Origin: Gymnorhina tibicen
Lineage: Eukaryota; Chordata; Aves; Passeriformes; Artamidae
NCBI GenBank assembly: GCA_013399875.1
Contig: VXAZ01004046.1
Span: 364,119 to 428,118 of the forward strand
Direction of reading: 5' to 3'
Length of the DNA stretch: 64,000 bases
A model generated the notes under the pieces. It did not search any database. It saw only the letters and a list, made by a program, of their open reading frames with translations, and was not told where the DNA came from. A program made the position numbers and the translations under genes. Below are positions 48,891-61,001 of this stretch, one piece after another (position 1 is the first letter of the stretch; the number at the start of each line of letters is the position of its first letter).

Positions 48891-51300
48891 TTCAAATATT
48901 CTGGTTGGGAAAAAAATTTAACCAAGAGAAACTTCAGGGCATTCTCTCAGAGAAGGTCAACATTACTGGAATGTGACAGTTACTGAACCACGTAAGTGTT
49001 GTGGCTTTGTTCTAGCTAGAAAGAAACTGCAGGCAAGGCTGATAGTTAGAATCTTGTGCAGACCCATTTTAAAAGGTAGTTACTATCTAGTAATAGCAGC
49101 AGGTTTAATGTGGGGGGTTTTTAAGGTGTATTAACTGTTCTTGATCAAACTTGGAACAACCTGAGGCTACTGTGACTTAAGCAGGAGCCAGGTCAGTTTG
49201 CGCTTTATGTTCTTTGTTCTTTCTGCCCCTTGCACAAGTGTAGAAACAGATTCAGATACAGGCATCCAGCACTGGGAAGCATCTGCTGGTAAAAGCAGAG
49301 GTGAAAATGAGGCAACAGGCCAAGTTATCACAAAAGTCTGATTTTACTGGTGCTGGCCCTGGTGGTGTGGTTAATATGTAACTAACAGGAGAATTAAGAG
49401 CCTTTTGAGAGAGAAGAAAGTAACATAATGCCTATGATCCTTCCTAATGGGCATGACTATGTTATACATAGTTATGTATGACTTGTCCTTGCATATATAC
49501 TAACTTTTCATGTCATAGATATGACTGCCTGTAGTAACTCCTCAAGGCCCTAACCTGGGCTATGTAGTAAGCTTTATATGGCACAGGTTTCTCTCAGTTA
49601 TTTTCTAATCTTAGTTTGGCTTTTTGCCCTTAAAAACTATGTTATTTCATTACAGAACAAATATCAGTCAGAGTTAAGTCTTGACTGCATGAAAAAGGTA
49701 GAGCTGAAAATTCCCACCAGCACTCCCAAAGGTACTGGCTAGAACATGTAACTGAAACAGTGGAAATAATTAACCAGAACTACCCACCCTAAGATCCAAG
49801 GTACACAGAATTGCACTGATTGTTCTGTTGTCTTGGTATGAGCTGCCATGCCTCATTCCTCGCACTGATAGTTCTCTAGGCTTGGAGATTCAATTACTCT
49901 GATTCCTTGGCCTGAATCCTACTTCTAATGGAAGTAAGCGACTGACGTAGTCTGATTTCGGGTTGCCTGTAGTGTACCTGACATTGTGGAATTAAGCTGT
50001 CTTGTCTTCTACTCTGTACTGCTGGAAAAATAACTGGGAGGTACTTCTGTGCAAATCCTCACAGATGCTTTTTGTGAAGCACTTCCTAGAGACAGCTTCC
50101 CAGTCTTGTTAAAATGGGAACAGGCTGGATGTACAAGTGATACTGCATAAAAAATGCAGCAATGGAATTAAGAACTCTGGTTTACATGGAATCCTGCCTG
50201 CATAATTTGCAAAATGTTATCCCTGGTTTTGGCCAGTTGCTGCAACAGTTTATTCCTTACAATAAGTAAACTAATATAATTAACACACCATTTAGAGTGT
50301 AGCGGTGTTCTGATGTTCACTGTCTTCCCTACTGATGTTCTTATGATACTTAAAAATCACCAGTTGAAGTAACTTTTAATAAAGTTTGTGGAAGTTTGAT
50401 ACTGCTATTTCACATTTGGCTTCCTTGGGGGCAGGGGTTGTGTCAGCTATAGCAGCCTAAAAAGCTGCACAGTGAGCAGGCAACTGGCTGTTGTCAGTGC
50501 TTACATCCCTAACCTTGCCTTCTGGGCATCCTCACACTCTGAAACCCCTGCCTATTTTAAAATGTTGATTGCATATCTATGTACTACCAAAATAAATACT
50601 GCAATTATTCCTAAAAGTCTGTGCTGAAAAAAAAAACCCAGAAAATTTGACAGCTTGAGACTTTCCATAAGACAGAAGTCCATGAGTCTATGAGTTAAGG
50701 TTTAACCATAAAATGAACAAGTGAAGAACTCACTGCTGCTATCTGATTCCACAGATCAATGCAAACAGCTAAAAAGGATGAAACCAGGAATAGAAACAAG
50801 CAAACACCATGCTGTGAAGTTGCTGCTGGAGGCTGTTTCCTGCTTTCCTTCTGGCTCTATGTGCTGTCAAAGATGAGTCTTACTGGCAAAATCAGGTTAT
50901 AGGCAAAAGGTTTATGACAACTTACCTATTCTTTCACCATGTTCTCCTTAAATTGTATCATTATTTTAGGTTTTGGATAAAAGGCAAATCTATAAGTATC
51001 TTGGGAAAGCATCACTATATGTTTACTCTCTTCTGATACTAAGAGTACTGGGCTAGAAGCAGTCATAGACAAATACAACATAAAACTTATGTAAGTCATT
51101 CTTAAAACTTAATCTACCCTTTTACATAACAGCTTTAAGGAGTCAGATTGCTAGCTCTGCAACTGCATGCAGTCAGAATGATGATTAATTTTCTTGTAGC
51201 ATACTTTACTTCTAATATGCAACCCCACTGTCAAACCTCCACATTCTTCACCTTGGATTAATGGACATTGGTCATGGCATATTGATCCTTTCCATCACAG

Positions 51301-51425
51301 GTTGCTGATGCTCTGCAACTGCTCTGCAGTTTTCAGTGACAACTGGCTTCCTTCTGCATCATGTCTGCACATTACAGGTGAAGATACCTTCCAAGTGGGA
51401 TGCCATCATGAAGTGCAGACATCAG
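51301..51425 (+). pseudogene. EXD1: EXD1 exon remnant with 11-bp duplication
   Basis: Acceptor CCATCACAG, then V-A-D-A-L-Q (human V-A-D-V-L-Q). The unit GCTCTGCAACT (51,310-51,320) is followed by a second GCTCTGCA (51,321-51,328), an 11-bp tandem duplication that shifts the frame to a TGA. Beyond it F-S-V-T-T-G-F-L-L-H-H-V-C-T-L-Q aligns with F-S-M-E-T-G-G-Y-L-P-N-C-I-T-T-L-Q. Donor CAG/GTAACT is at 51,426. The exon is also about 10 codons shorter than human. Confidence 0.8.
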
Positions 51426-51974
51426 GTAACTTCAGTGAGGCACCTTCTGAAGACTCAGTTGTGAACTGTCCTTTGCCTGTCTTGAGATGTTTCTGTCAGT
51501 TTTTTTTTTTAAGAGCAAGGCAGTAAGCAGTGATTAAATTGCTGTAGTTAAGGACATTTTGTAACACTGCCTTGGGAGACAGGTGCAAGCATTAGTTGGC
51601 ATCAGTGCCTATGCTGGCATCTCCTAATAGCTCATTTGAAATTCAGGTTTTGAAGAACCACAAAGATTGTACAATACAGGATATATATAACTCGGGTGGG
51701 AAAATGTTCTGGGTATCTTAATATTTTTGACTAATTCTAAAACCTAGTTTCAACAGAGCAAATTGCTTATAATGAATCCTGAGTCAAATGGGGAAAAGGG
51801 GAACTTTTATTGACAGCACTATTAGAATGAAAAAATTCTTATGCAATTCAGCAGCCAAGTCATCATTCTCTATTTTTCTTGGTTTTGTTAATCTTTCAGA
51901 TGGGGACAAACGTGGGAAAACTTGATGGGCCAAGAACTTCTAAGATCTGGAGAACATCAGCTTGATAAAATAGA

Positions 51975-52828
51975 CTATTTCATATGGAAGGGACCTACAA
52001 CAAGCATCTAATCCAACTGCCTGACCAGTTCAGAGCTGGCCAAGTTAAAGCCTGGTATTAAGGGCATTGTCTAAATGCCTCTTAAAAACTGACAGCTTGG
52101 GGCACTGGCCTCCTCTCTGGGAAGCTTGTTCCAGTGTTTGACCACCCTCTCAGCCAAGAAATGCTCCCCAATATCCAAACTAAACCTTCCCTGGTGCAGC
52201 TTTCAACCATTCCTATGTGTCCTGTCATTGGATACCAGGGAGAAGAGCTCAGCACCTTCTTCTCCACTGACCAGCTGGTGATGCTGTATTTCATGCATCC
52301 CAAGATGCCAGGGCACACTGCTAATTCCCACCGAGCCTGCTGCCAAGCAGATCCCTGACTGCAGGGCTGCTTTCCAGCCACTTTCCCAATATAAACTTGT
52401 GTCCAATGTTATTCCATCCTAGATGCAGAATCTGGCATTTCAACTTGGAAAATTTCATTAATTGTAGCCCAGTGCTCCAATCTACGTAGATCCTTCTCCA
52501 AGGCCTCTTGTCCCTCAAGAGTCAGCAGCAGTTTGGTACCATCAGCAAACTTGTTAATGGTACATTCAACTCCTGCATCCAGATTGTTGATAAACATACT
52601 GAACAGAACAGGCTGTGGAATTTAACCACAAGGAACACCAGTGGTATTCCTCAACTGGTACCACTTGCCAGCCAGATAGATGTAGCTCCATTCTCTAGAA
52701 CCCTTTGAGCTCTGTCCTTCAGCCAGTTCTTCACCTAGAGTACCACGAACCTGCTTATCCCACAGCTGGGCAACTTGTCCAGAAGGATGCTCTGAGGGAC
52801 AGTATCAAAAGCCATACTAAAATCCAGA
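51975..52828 (-). mobile_element. CR1 LINE, 5'-truncated, minus
   Basis: Starts at its 3' side with CATATGGAAGGGACCTACAA and runs through CR1 3'UTR text into the reverse transcriptase end. Minus-strand L-D-A-G-V-E-C-T-I-N-K-F-A-D-G-T-K-L is a mutated form of the CR1 F-A-D-D motif region. It abuts a plus-strand CR1 head to head. Confidence 0.88.
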
Positions 52829-53402
52829 AAGAATGTGACCAGCAGGACCAGGGCAGTGATTGTCCCCCTGTACTCAGCAATTGCAAGGCCACGCTTTGAA
52901 CCCTGTGCCCAGTTTTGGGCCTCTCACTATGACAAGGACATTGAGGTGCTGGAGCATGTCCAGAGAAGGTCAGCAGATCTGGTGAAGGCTCTGGAGCACA
53001 AGTCCTATGAGGAGCAGCTGAGGGAGCTGGGGTTGTTTAGTGTGAAGAAAAGGAGGCTCAGAGGGGACTTTATTGGTCTCTACAAGTATCTGAAAGGAGG
53101 TTGTAGTGAGGTGGGGATTGGTCTCTTTCCTCTGGTAACAAGCAACAGGACAAGAGGTAAAGGTTTCAAGTTGTGCCAGAGGAAGTTTAGATTGGATATG
53201 AGGAAAAGTTGCTTCCCTTAAAGGGAAGCACTGGAACAGGCTGCCCAGGAAAGTGGTGTAGTCACCATCCCTAAAGGTATTTAGAAGATGTGTGGATGTG
53301 GCACTTAGGGACATGGTTTAGTGGTGGACTTGGCAGTGCAGGCTTAACAGTTGGACTCCATGATCTTTGAGGTTTTTTCCAAGACAAATGATTCTATGAT
53401 TC
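52829..53402 (+). mobile_element. CR1 LINE, 5'-truncated, plus, with 3' microsatellite
   Basis: Typical CR1 text (TGACAAGGACATTGAGGTGC, then GGTCAGCAGATCTGGTGAAG) runs to the end ATGATTCTATGATTCT (53,387-53,402), the family's 8-bp terminal repeat. The 128-codon frame inside is a remnant of the element, not a host gene. Confidence 0.9.
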
Positions 53403-54413
53403 TGTCCTTTTGCTGGGATTTTAAATCATGTGACCTTGCTTTTTTGTGCTGGGGAGGGGTTGAGGTGGGGTGAGAAGACTTCCAAAGAAGCTATTAAATA
53501 AGGGTACTAGATACTTAATGAGACCTCACTATATAGGCAAAATTTTTTACTGAATAGGAACAATCTCTTTCCTACAAGAGCATTTTTTCTCCCTTCATTC
53601 TGGTCTTGTAACTTCCTCAGTAAATACAAGTGGGTTTGCACTGCCTGTTCATAGACTTAGAATCTGTCTCAAAAGCTTGGATTAAATGTTATTTGATATT
53701 GCTATAAAAGCTACTCAGTGAAACCTCTAATTTGAACACAGCTTTATTTTTATGTAAGTTTTAGAATTCCAGTAGTGTCTCTCAAAATTTCTGTTTTGAG
53801 AATTCTGATGGCAAATCTAAGCCAAATGACAACATGCCTTCCTTAGTTTACCAGACCAAATCATCCTATTGCCCTGAAGACTAAAAGTGGAAAATGACTG
53901 TGTAATATGCATGCAGTAAGTATACCAGTGTAAACCACACTGTAGTGACAGTTTTGCCCAGGGTATCATGGCCATGCTGTTTAACTGGGGCTTATTTTTA
54001 TGTTCTTCTGGTTTCAGTTGTGATTGCTGATGATGTTAGTATCCCCAGCTGTTTCCCCAACTCCCTTCATTGGAGTATTTTTTTTTGCCTTTAGATCTTT
54101 TATTTCAGCTCTTAGGAATCCAACCTAGTTTCAGAGATAGACGAGAGAGAACCTAGCATTGAATGCTGGAATAGGTGTGTGTTGGTTTTTGGTTTGTGTT
54201 TTTGTTGATTGGGTTTTTTGCTGTTTTTTTTTTTTTAGGAAGCAATTCCTCCTTCCAAACTTCTGCTTCTCTAACCACCACAGGCTTGTACACAGATGGC
54301 CTTAGAAACTGAAAGCATTCAGTTGCACTGAAAATGAAGATCAGCATCAGGAAATATGTTGTGAACTGCAGAAGTCTGTGATGAAAAGCTTTCTTAAATT
54401 TTTATCAACTTAA

Positions 54414-54955
54414 ATAACTGTCCTGGGACAGAGTACATTTTCTTCTTAGTAACTGGTACAGTGCTGTGGTTTTTGGATTCCGTATGAGAATAGCGTTGAC
54501 AACACACTGATGGTTTGGCTGCTACTTACTAGTGCTTACCCTAAGCCAAGGGCTTTTCGGTTTCCAATGCTCTGCCATGAGGAGCTGCACAAAAAAGTGG
54601 GAGGGAGTATGGCCAGGACAGGTGATCCAAACTGGCCAAAGGGATATTCTATGCCACAGAATGCCATGCCCAGTATTTAAACCAGAGGAGTTACCTGGAA
54701 GGGAGCTGATTGCTGCTCAATGATGGCATACTGTGCATCACTTTTTCTCTTGGATTTTATTTCTCCTTCTCCCTCCACTTATCATTACTATATTATTAGC
54801 TCTTTTTTTTTTAATTATTAAACTGTTCTTATCTCAACCCACAAGGTTTGCCTTTTCTTTCCAATTCTCCTCCCTAACATGATGGGGGTTGAGGGGAGTG
54901 ACCATAGAGCTGCATGGTATTTAATTTGTGGCTGGGATTAAACGACAACAATAAC
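54414..54955 (+). mobile_element. Solo LTR (ERVL-like) with 5-bp target duplication
   Basis: The LTR is 54,419-54,950 (532 bp, TGTCCTGGGA ... AACGACAACA), flanked by identical ATAAC at 54,414-54,418 and 54,951-54,955. A 5-bp duplication fits ERVL-type integration. Same family as 39,980-40,588. It is inserted in an EXD1 intron, 32 bp before the exon at 54,983. Confidence 0.9.
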
Positions 54956-54982
54956 TGTTTTCATTTGCACTGGGATACACAG

Positions 54983-55166
54983 GAGAATCCTGACATATGG
55001 TTCTTGGGACCCTTCCTAGCTTCTCTGCTCAAAGCATTTGTTCTGAAGGCTACGTGCCTTCTGCTGTTCCACTCATCTCTAATGGATAACTTAATGTCTG
55101 ACCTAACATCTTACTTAAATCCTTATTGGACTGGGTCTGGACATCACCTTTTGAGCACAAAGGCAG
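54983..55166 (+). pseudogene. EXD1: EXD1 exon remnant (end of exonuclease fold), open
   Basis: Acceptor GATACACAG, then E-N-P-D-I-W-F-L-G-P-F-L-A-S-L-L-K-A, then L-M-D-N-L-M-S-D-L-T-S-Y-L (human L-L-D-E-M-M-S-D-L-T-T-L-V). Donor GCAG/GTATGT, phase 1. No stop is seen inside. A solo LTR ends only 32 bp before the exon. Confidence 0.8.
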
Positions 55167-58100
55167 GTATGTCTTTGCTTATTTCTCTCATTAGTGATTG
55201 GATCTAAGGCTCTAATGGATAAACTCCGGAGGATCAAGTTACAGCAGCTTCTGCAGCTGTACACCCTGCTTTATGCTACATACCTTGTTTCCTGTGTGCA
55301 GCAGCAGAAGTGATGGTGTCTGTACCTACCTAGCTCCATTTCCTGTTAGTTCAGTAGCAGAACCCACCCCACGTTTGCCTTGTGAATGAGTTGCAGCTCT
55401 TAAGGCATGAGCACAGTCACCTGCGCCTGTTCACTCTCCTCAGAGATGAGAACCACTGGGCTCAACAGGGGCTGTGTACATGTGAGGATATGAAGAGCAA
55501 CAGGCAGGTGTAAAGTGCTGGTACCTGGAGCTGGCAGAGTTGCTTTGTTTTGGTAAGAGTCCCCATATCTTGTTCTATTTTTCTCCTAATCTATCAACTT
55601 CACTGCTGAGCTGGTTTGCATACACTGTCTGTTTCTGAGTAATGTTTGTTGACCAAAGATTTTTATTTCTATAAAAGTGTCACTGAGTTATCTGGTCATA
55701 CTAATTTATTCTCACATTTGTTATCTTAAAAAAATAGTGAAAAATCAAGTAAAGTAACATTTTTCATCTTTGGTTACATAGAACCAGTAGTAGTGCACGC
55801 TCAGGTACCTTGGAGTGGCTGGACGGTGGACACTTCTGTAATTGCTTGTTAATTTTCACAGCAGAAAGTGGAGGAAATGAGATTTTTGGTGAAAGAGCTT
55901 GACTTACTGCACTACTGGAAAGAACAGGTTTGCGAATCAAACAAGCAGTGGCATTGGCATGGTCTTTGTCTGATCAATGAAATAATCTTGTGAGGGCTTG
56001 CACTAACTGTGTAAGATATTGTTGGTACTAAATTTGGGTGAAAAGTGCATGGTCAAACGTCCTCATTCATCAGAAACAGACCGAACTAACATGATTAAAT
56101 CCTTTTAGTGCCTCATTTTTGCAGTTGTGAATGTCTTGAAGTATTTATTAGGAAAAGAGAATGCAGTTCTATCTTCATGAAAAAAATTGTATTTTTCTGT
56201 GCCCTGGCTTAACAAAACATTGAAGCACAGACTTGAATCCTCTGGGAATTACTTAAGAGCTCAGAGCAGTAAATCCCATTATTGAGGATTTAGGATTAGA
56301 TTAGATAACCACAAGAGGTCATGGTTGCTTCACAGATAGAAGAGAGGAGGTTATATGTGAAAACCTTTTATCTTTGGAGGAAAGCTGTCCAAAAAAGAAG
56401 GTTGTTCCTAGTTCATGGAAAAAAATTAGCTTGACATGTGAATTTCCAATGTGAAATGCATGTGAAAGTAGGCATGACACAAGGGAAAAGAACAGTTTGT
56501 TAAACGGAAGAGAGTACAAATTCTGCTTTGTATTGGGCTATTTGTAGAATTTTTAAAGTGGTTCTCAGCTTGCTGAAGACAATCCTTCTGTAAATCCATT
56601 TATTCCATAAGATTAGCCAAGGAATTAATTTGATCCTGAGTATTTCAAATGGTATTTTGAAGATCTATTTGATATCTCATCTGGTTGTCATACTTCCTGC
56701 ATTCCAAAGCAATTGCCTTCTGAAGCAACCACTTTAGAAATCTAGTATGGGTAGTAATATTAGCCATTTTCACTGTCATTTCACTTTTAATCATTTTCTG
56801 TTGTTTCTATATCTTGTGAGTAGATCACACGAATAAAAGTTTCTTCTACTTTATTTGAAATCTGCTTGCAATACGTATTTAAACTCCAAATGTGGAGCAT
56901 GATTTAGTTAAATCTTGTCTGTAATTTCAGTTTTCTTCACTCAGTAAGTAAACAGAGTTATCTTTAAGGGAATCCTTTTCAAATTGATGAGTTCAGCTAA
57001 ATCTGCTCTAAGACAAAAAGGAAAAAAACCCCAAACCCTTTGTTTGTGCAATTATAGGTTTTCTAGCTAAGTCTGTATTAATTCCTTGAATCAAAAAGCC
57101 TTAATTCAGATCTGATCCTCAGAATGAAGTAATAGTCAAAGTACGTACCCACATACCCACTCCCATTTATTGTAGTGCTTCATCATGGTTATATAGAAGT
57201 TTATCCACCACTAAAATCTGTGTTATGCCTTCATGCACTTCATGGAGCAACAGTTGAAAGCTACCTGGAAAATGCGTTTACTGGACTATTTTACTTTTTA
57301 CATTGACCAGTTACAATTTACACTTGTGCCCCACCTTGGGCCCTTGGTGAACAGTAGTCTGGTGCAATGAGCTTGACTTCATTTGTTGGAGCCAGTCTCA
57401 ACAACAGCAACACTGGAATTCCTGCACTTGATGACTGTATTCTCCAGATGTGATCTGGTGCAGTTTCAACACTACTTCAGCAGAAGTAATGGATCTCCTT
57501 GGATTCCAAAGTACATACCCATGCCAGGGAAACATTTTGGAAACCTGAAATATGTTATCTACTATCCTCTCTCCATGCTGGAGAACTGGAAGAGAGGCAG
57601 GCCTCTGTTGCTGAAGCAGGACTGCAGCAAAGCCAAATAAATTCTCTAGGGCCATAAAGGTACCTTGCACTACTTTAGCTGCTAAATGGGAAGGGGACTG
57701 AACAGGAACCATCTGTGGTACATCAAGCCTTTACGTGAAAGTTGTGGGAGCGAAAGTCACTAGGCAAGAAAGTCTCCAAGCTACCATGGCCTCTTTGATT
57801 TACAGGCACTTGGAGGATATGACCAGAGCTGGAAACCAACTAACTTCCATCACTCCAGGTAAGGAAGCATCTTCTGGGCCCTTGTCTGTTCTTTTTTTAG
57901 GTCTTGGATTGTGCTGAATGAGCAGAACCACCAGGTCTTCAGGCTTTTGACAAAGGGAACTTTTCTTATGCAGACATGCCTTCTATTGTGCTTCTGGGCT
58001 ACAGAGGTGTTTGAGTACATCCTGCCTTACTAGAGCAATGAACAGAGCCATGCTTCCCTGAGCCACTCTTGTTTCCTCTGGTCTTACTGAGTGACATCAC

Positions 58101-59997
58101 ACAGAAAAATGCTTTTTTTTATCCTTCTCCCATTCTGCGAAACTTATGACACTCCCATGTAAACTGTACCTGCAAAATAAGTACACAGATACAGTTTCAA
58201 TCATGAGACTTCATTAAACATGGAGTACTGAAGCTGGATGGAATACAGAGCCACACCCCTTCCCATCTCTAGCTGTCACATGTTGAATGCTCCTGAATGA
58301 GCATTTACAACATTGAACTTCAGCTTGGACTCGCATGGAAGCAGCCACCTAATATGTTTTGGCTCACTGCCACATCTAGTTCATAATGCCAATGGCTTTT
58401 GTGTTTAATAAGGTATGGGGGTATACTTGGTGGAAAAGATGATTGAGCTTTCCAGTTGGAGGTTGCCTGTGAACTGAATAATACTGAGTAACAACCAGTA
58501 ATGTTGACTAATGACTACTGGGGCAGTTACCTACTCTCATTCTCTTGTCTAGTCAGGGTATGCAACCTCTGGAAGCAGATTAGGAGCATACTCTCTTTTT
58601 TCTCCTCTTGGAAATAGCAGCAAGGAAAAGTGAATATGCATTATCATGGAGTAAAAGCCAATACTGTTCACGTGACCTTATGGATCACTTCATCCACTGA
58701 GAGATGAGGAAAGACAAGTGTGAAAAAGGCTGATGAATATAATTGTCAATTGTCACCACCCTTTCTTGGGCTCAGTATGGCCAGTCTCTGCAGTCAATTT
58801 TCTATATGCATCTTTTCTTTCTCAGTGATAAGTTTCTATACCCTCTAACAGGCCTCCATTAGTGGCAAAATACCAGAATCACTTTCTGACTGAATGCACA
58901 GCTCCTGCTAGAGTCAGATGATCCTTGTGGTCTTCAACATATTCAGAGTGCGTGATTTCAGACTTATGCATAATTGCACGTACCTGTGTCTGATTTACTA
59001 GCAACAGTAAAGTATTGCCAGTGGTTCACAGCAGCTATAAGAGATAATGCAACATTCTTGTTGATGTAGAACTGGCAGAAGAGAATGAAGAAGTAAATAG
59101 AGAAAAAAATAATAAAAGGGAAGGAAATAAAAAGAAAGGCATCTCATTGATCCTAATGTTTTTGGAAAGGTATGTTGACACTTTCTGTGGTTTCCTGTGT
59201 TATCATCTGCAAGTGGTAGTTGAGTCTTCTGAATGGTGGATGCTCCCTCCTAAGCAAAGGGAGGACACTTCCTGACTTTTTACCCACAAACCAGATGCAA
59301 AGCAGTGACCTCTGATCCCCAGTGCTTCATTATCGAAACCCTCAGCTTCCCTCTTCCGTGTCTTTCAGAAACTGATAAATCTTCCTTAGTGCTGAGGGGG
59401 AGGAGTGAACACAAACTTCCCACCCTGAAAGTCTTGGCAGTTTCCTGCATTTTCAGTGTAACTGCCTGCCAGCAGTAATTGTTCTTCTTGTGGATGCAGA
59501 CACCTAGGAAAATGTGTTTCTTTTTCTCTGCAGCTCTGTCATTAGAAAAGAGCTAGTAAAGGAGCTCTCTGTGCTACATTTTTAACCCTCCTTGTGAATT
59601 CATATTGATGGTTGTTATGTACTTAGAAATCCAGATGTGTTCTCATGTTTAGGACTTAAATTCAAAGAAGCAAATGCAGCCTAGGAACCCATAGGTGTAG
59701 GGAAGCAAATATTTTCCTAGAAGTGCAGAGTCCTCTTGTTTAAGAGGTGACAGTTCACCTGCAGAGCTCTGGTACCACAAGGGAGCTGCACACCCATGTG
59801 CAGCACAGTTGATATCCCCAGTGCACTCATGGTAAAGCTGCAGTAGATAAGGTGCTGTGCTGTATATGATAGCAGAAGGATTGTTGTGTACCATTGGCTG
59901 ATTACAGAGGGAGCTTGTCCCTGGTTTTAACAAAAGTATAGTATGTGTTTTCATATGTATTGATTTGATTTCTTTTCTGTTTCTTTTTCCTTATTAG
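55167..59997 (+). other. EXD1: Last EXD1 intron, no other gene recognised
   Basis: Mostly AT-rich unique-looking sequence. Around 57,383-57,917 several open frames on both strands (up to 104 codons) lie in sequence of more balanced composition. I do not recognise them; an old repeat is possible. No splice pattern ties them to EXD1. Confidence 0.45.
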
Positions 59998-60309
59998 CCC
60001 ACTTGCATGGAGCTGCCAGAGGAGCTGTGTCAGCTGGCAGACATCCAGAAGCTGAGAAAGGAGAAAGCAATAGAAGACTACAAAATGAATGAGGATGGTC
60101 TTTTGATCAAACAATGGAATTTAATAGAAAGAAACAATCCACAGAAGGATGGAAACTACAGAGATGAGGGGTATTGCTTTCCCACAAAAATTAGCAGGGT
60201 CTCAAATCACATCCTTCAACAATCAAGGATGTACTTTGTCAAAAATAAAATTCAAAATTCAAAAAATCAAAATTCACATGGTAAAATCTGTGGAAGGACC
60301 TTAAACTGA
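59998..60309 (+). pseudogene. EXD1: EXD1 terminal exon remnant
   Basis: After TTATTAG the text P-T-C-M-E-L-P-E-E-L-C-Q-L-A-D-I then Q-K-L-R-K-E-K-A and N-E-D-G-L-L-I-K matches human P-T-C-M-E-L-P-E-E-L, Q-K-Q-R-R-E-K-A and N-A-Q-G-L-L-I-R. It needs phase 0, but the preceding exon ends in phase 1, so the join is out of frame by two bases. TGA at 60,307-60,309 comes after a lysine/asparagine-rich tail, well before the human end. I first considered a retroviral integrase; the EXD1 match is better. Confidence 0.8.
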
Positions 60310-60930
60310 CCTTAAGTGGACTGTATGAATTTAATTTCTGACACAGGTGACTTGATGAGCTTAGACTGGGTGACATCCAAGTGAAAAAAGGGGCTATTCC
60401 CCTTGCAGAGGTGTCAAACAAAAGCTTCTGGCTTTACAGTGACAGGTAATTCAACATTCCATTGTTGAATGGAAATAATGATGGTCTGTCTTTTGGAGGA
60501 AATTCCTGCTATGTCTGACTGTTCTTCTCTAGGTCTATTTTTGAGATCCATTTTCCCCAAGAGCTATTTTTGATTTTAAGGGTGACTTATTTTTCTTGCA
60601 TTGTTATCAGACCACTCTTAAACTGCATTGGTTCTTTTGTTACCTGTTGCAGATATGTAAAATTCTCATTAGAGCAGCTTGCTGCTGAAAGTTGCAGACC
60701 ACCACCACCGTTGTTTGCCAGCACCGCTGCATCCAACTCCTGTAGATAAGGCTGTAACACCACTCTGCTGTGTGTCTATAGACAAGTGTGTGGAAATAGC
60801 AGTTTAGGAGGTGTATAGCAGTCCCTCCCCAAGCAAAATAAGGTATTAAGGCAAAACTACTATTCCACCATGGGACAAAATTAATGTAGGCCATGCCTGA
60901 GTCTTGGAACAAGTTTTCTGACATACTGAT

Positions 60931-61001
60931 TGTGGGAGTCCAGGGGGGTAAAACTCCTTAAAACAGGCAGAGAAATATTCCCCGCACTCTGGACTCCCAC
61001 A
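60931..61001. repeat. 13-bp inverted repeat with 45-bp loop
   Basis: TGTGGGAGTCCAG at 60,931-60,943 and its exact reverse complement CTGGACTCCCACA at 60,989-61,001. It is followed at once by two tandem copies of ACTGATGAAC (61,001-61,020). Confidence 0.85.

Larger units (their letters stand above)
45496..60309 (+). pseudogene. EXD1: EXD1 unitary pseudogene (piRNA-pathway exonuclease-fold protein)
   Basis: EXD1 is an Lsm plus DEDD-exonuclease-fold protein, catalytically inactive in mammals, that partners TDRD12 in piRNA biogenesis. Six plus-strand pieces match it in the right order, downstream of CHP1 as in human: 45,496-45,564 (Lsm), 46,801-46,980 (start of the exonuclease fold, tentative), 48,753-48,890, 51,301-51,425, 54,983-55,166 and 59,998-60,309. 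Lesions seen: shifted frames with an in-frame TAA (48,860-48,862), a lost donor (TT instead of GT at 48,891), an 11-bp frameshifting duplication (51,310-51,328), a frame clash between the last two exons, and a C-terminus about 170 residues short of human. Exon 1 and part of the Lsm region were not found. Several independent lesions make sequencing error unlikely as the sole cause. The alignment is to the human protein recalled from memory. Confidence 0.8.

Noticed and set aside
49246..49330. Candidate EXD1 exon after CAAGTGTAG
   Set aside because: Lies between exons that are adjacent in the EXD1 protein, so it is out of order, and has no match to the family.
52835..53221. 128-codon plus-strand frame with protein-like text
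   Set aside because: Matches the common CR1 3' region, not a host gene.
59998..60309. Possible retroviral integrase fragment (N-E-D-G-L-L-I-K)
   Set aside because: P-T-C-M-E-L-P-E-E-L and the following residues match EXD1 better, with synteny and upstream EXD1 exons in order.
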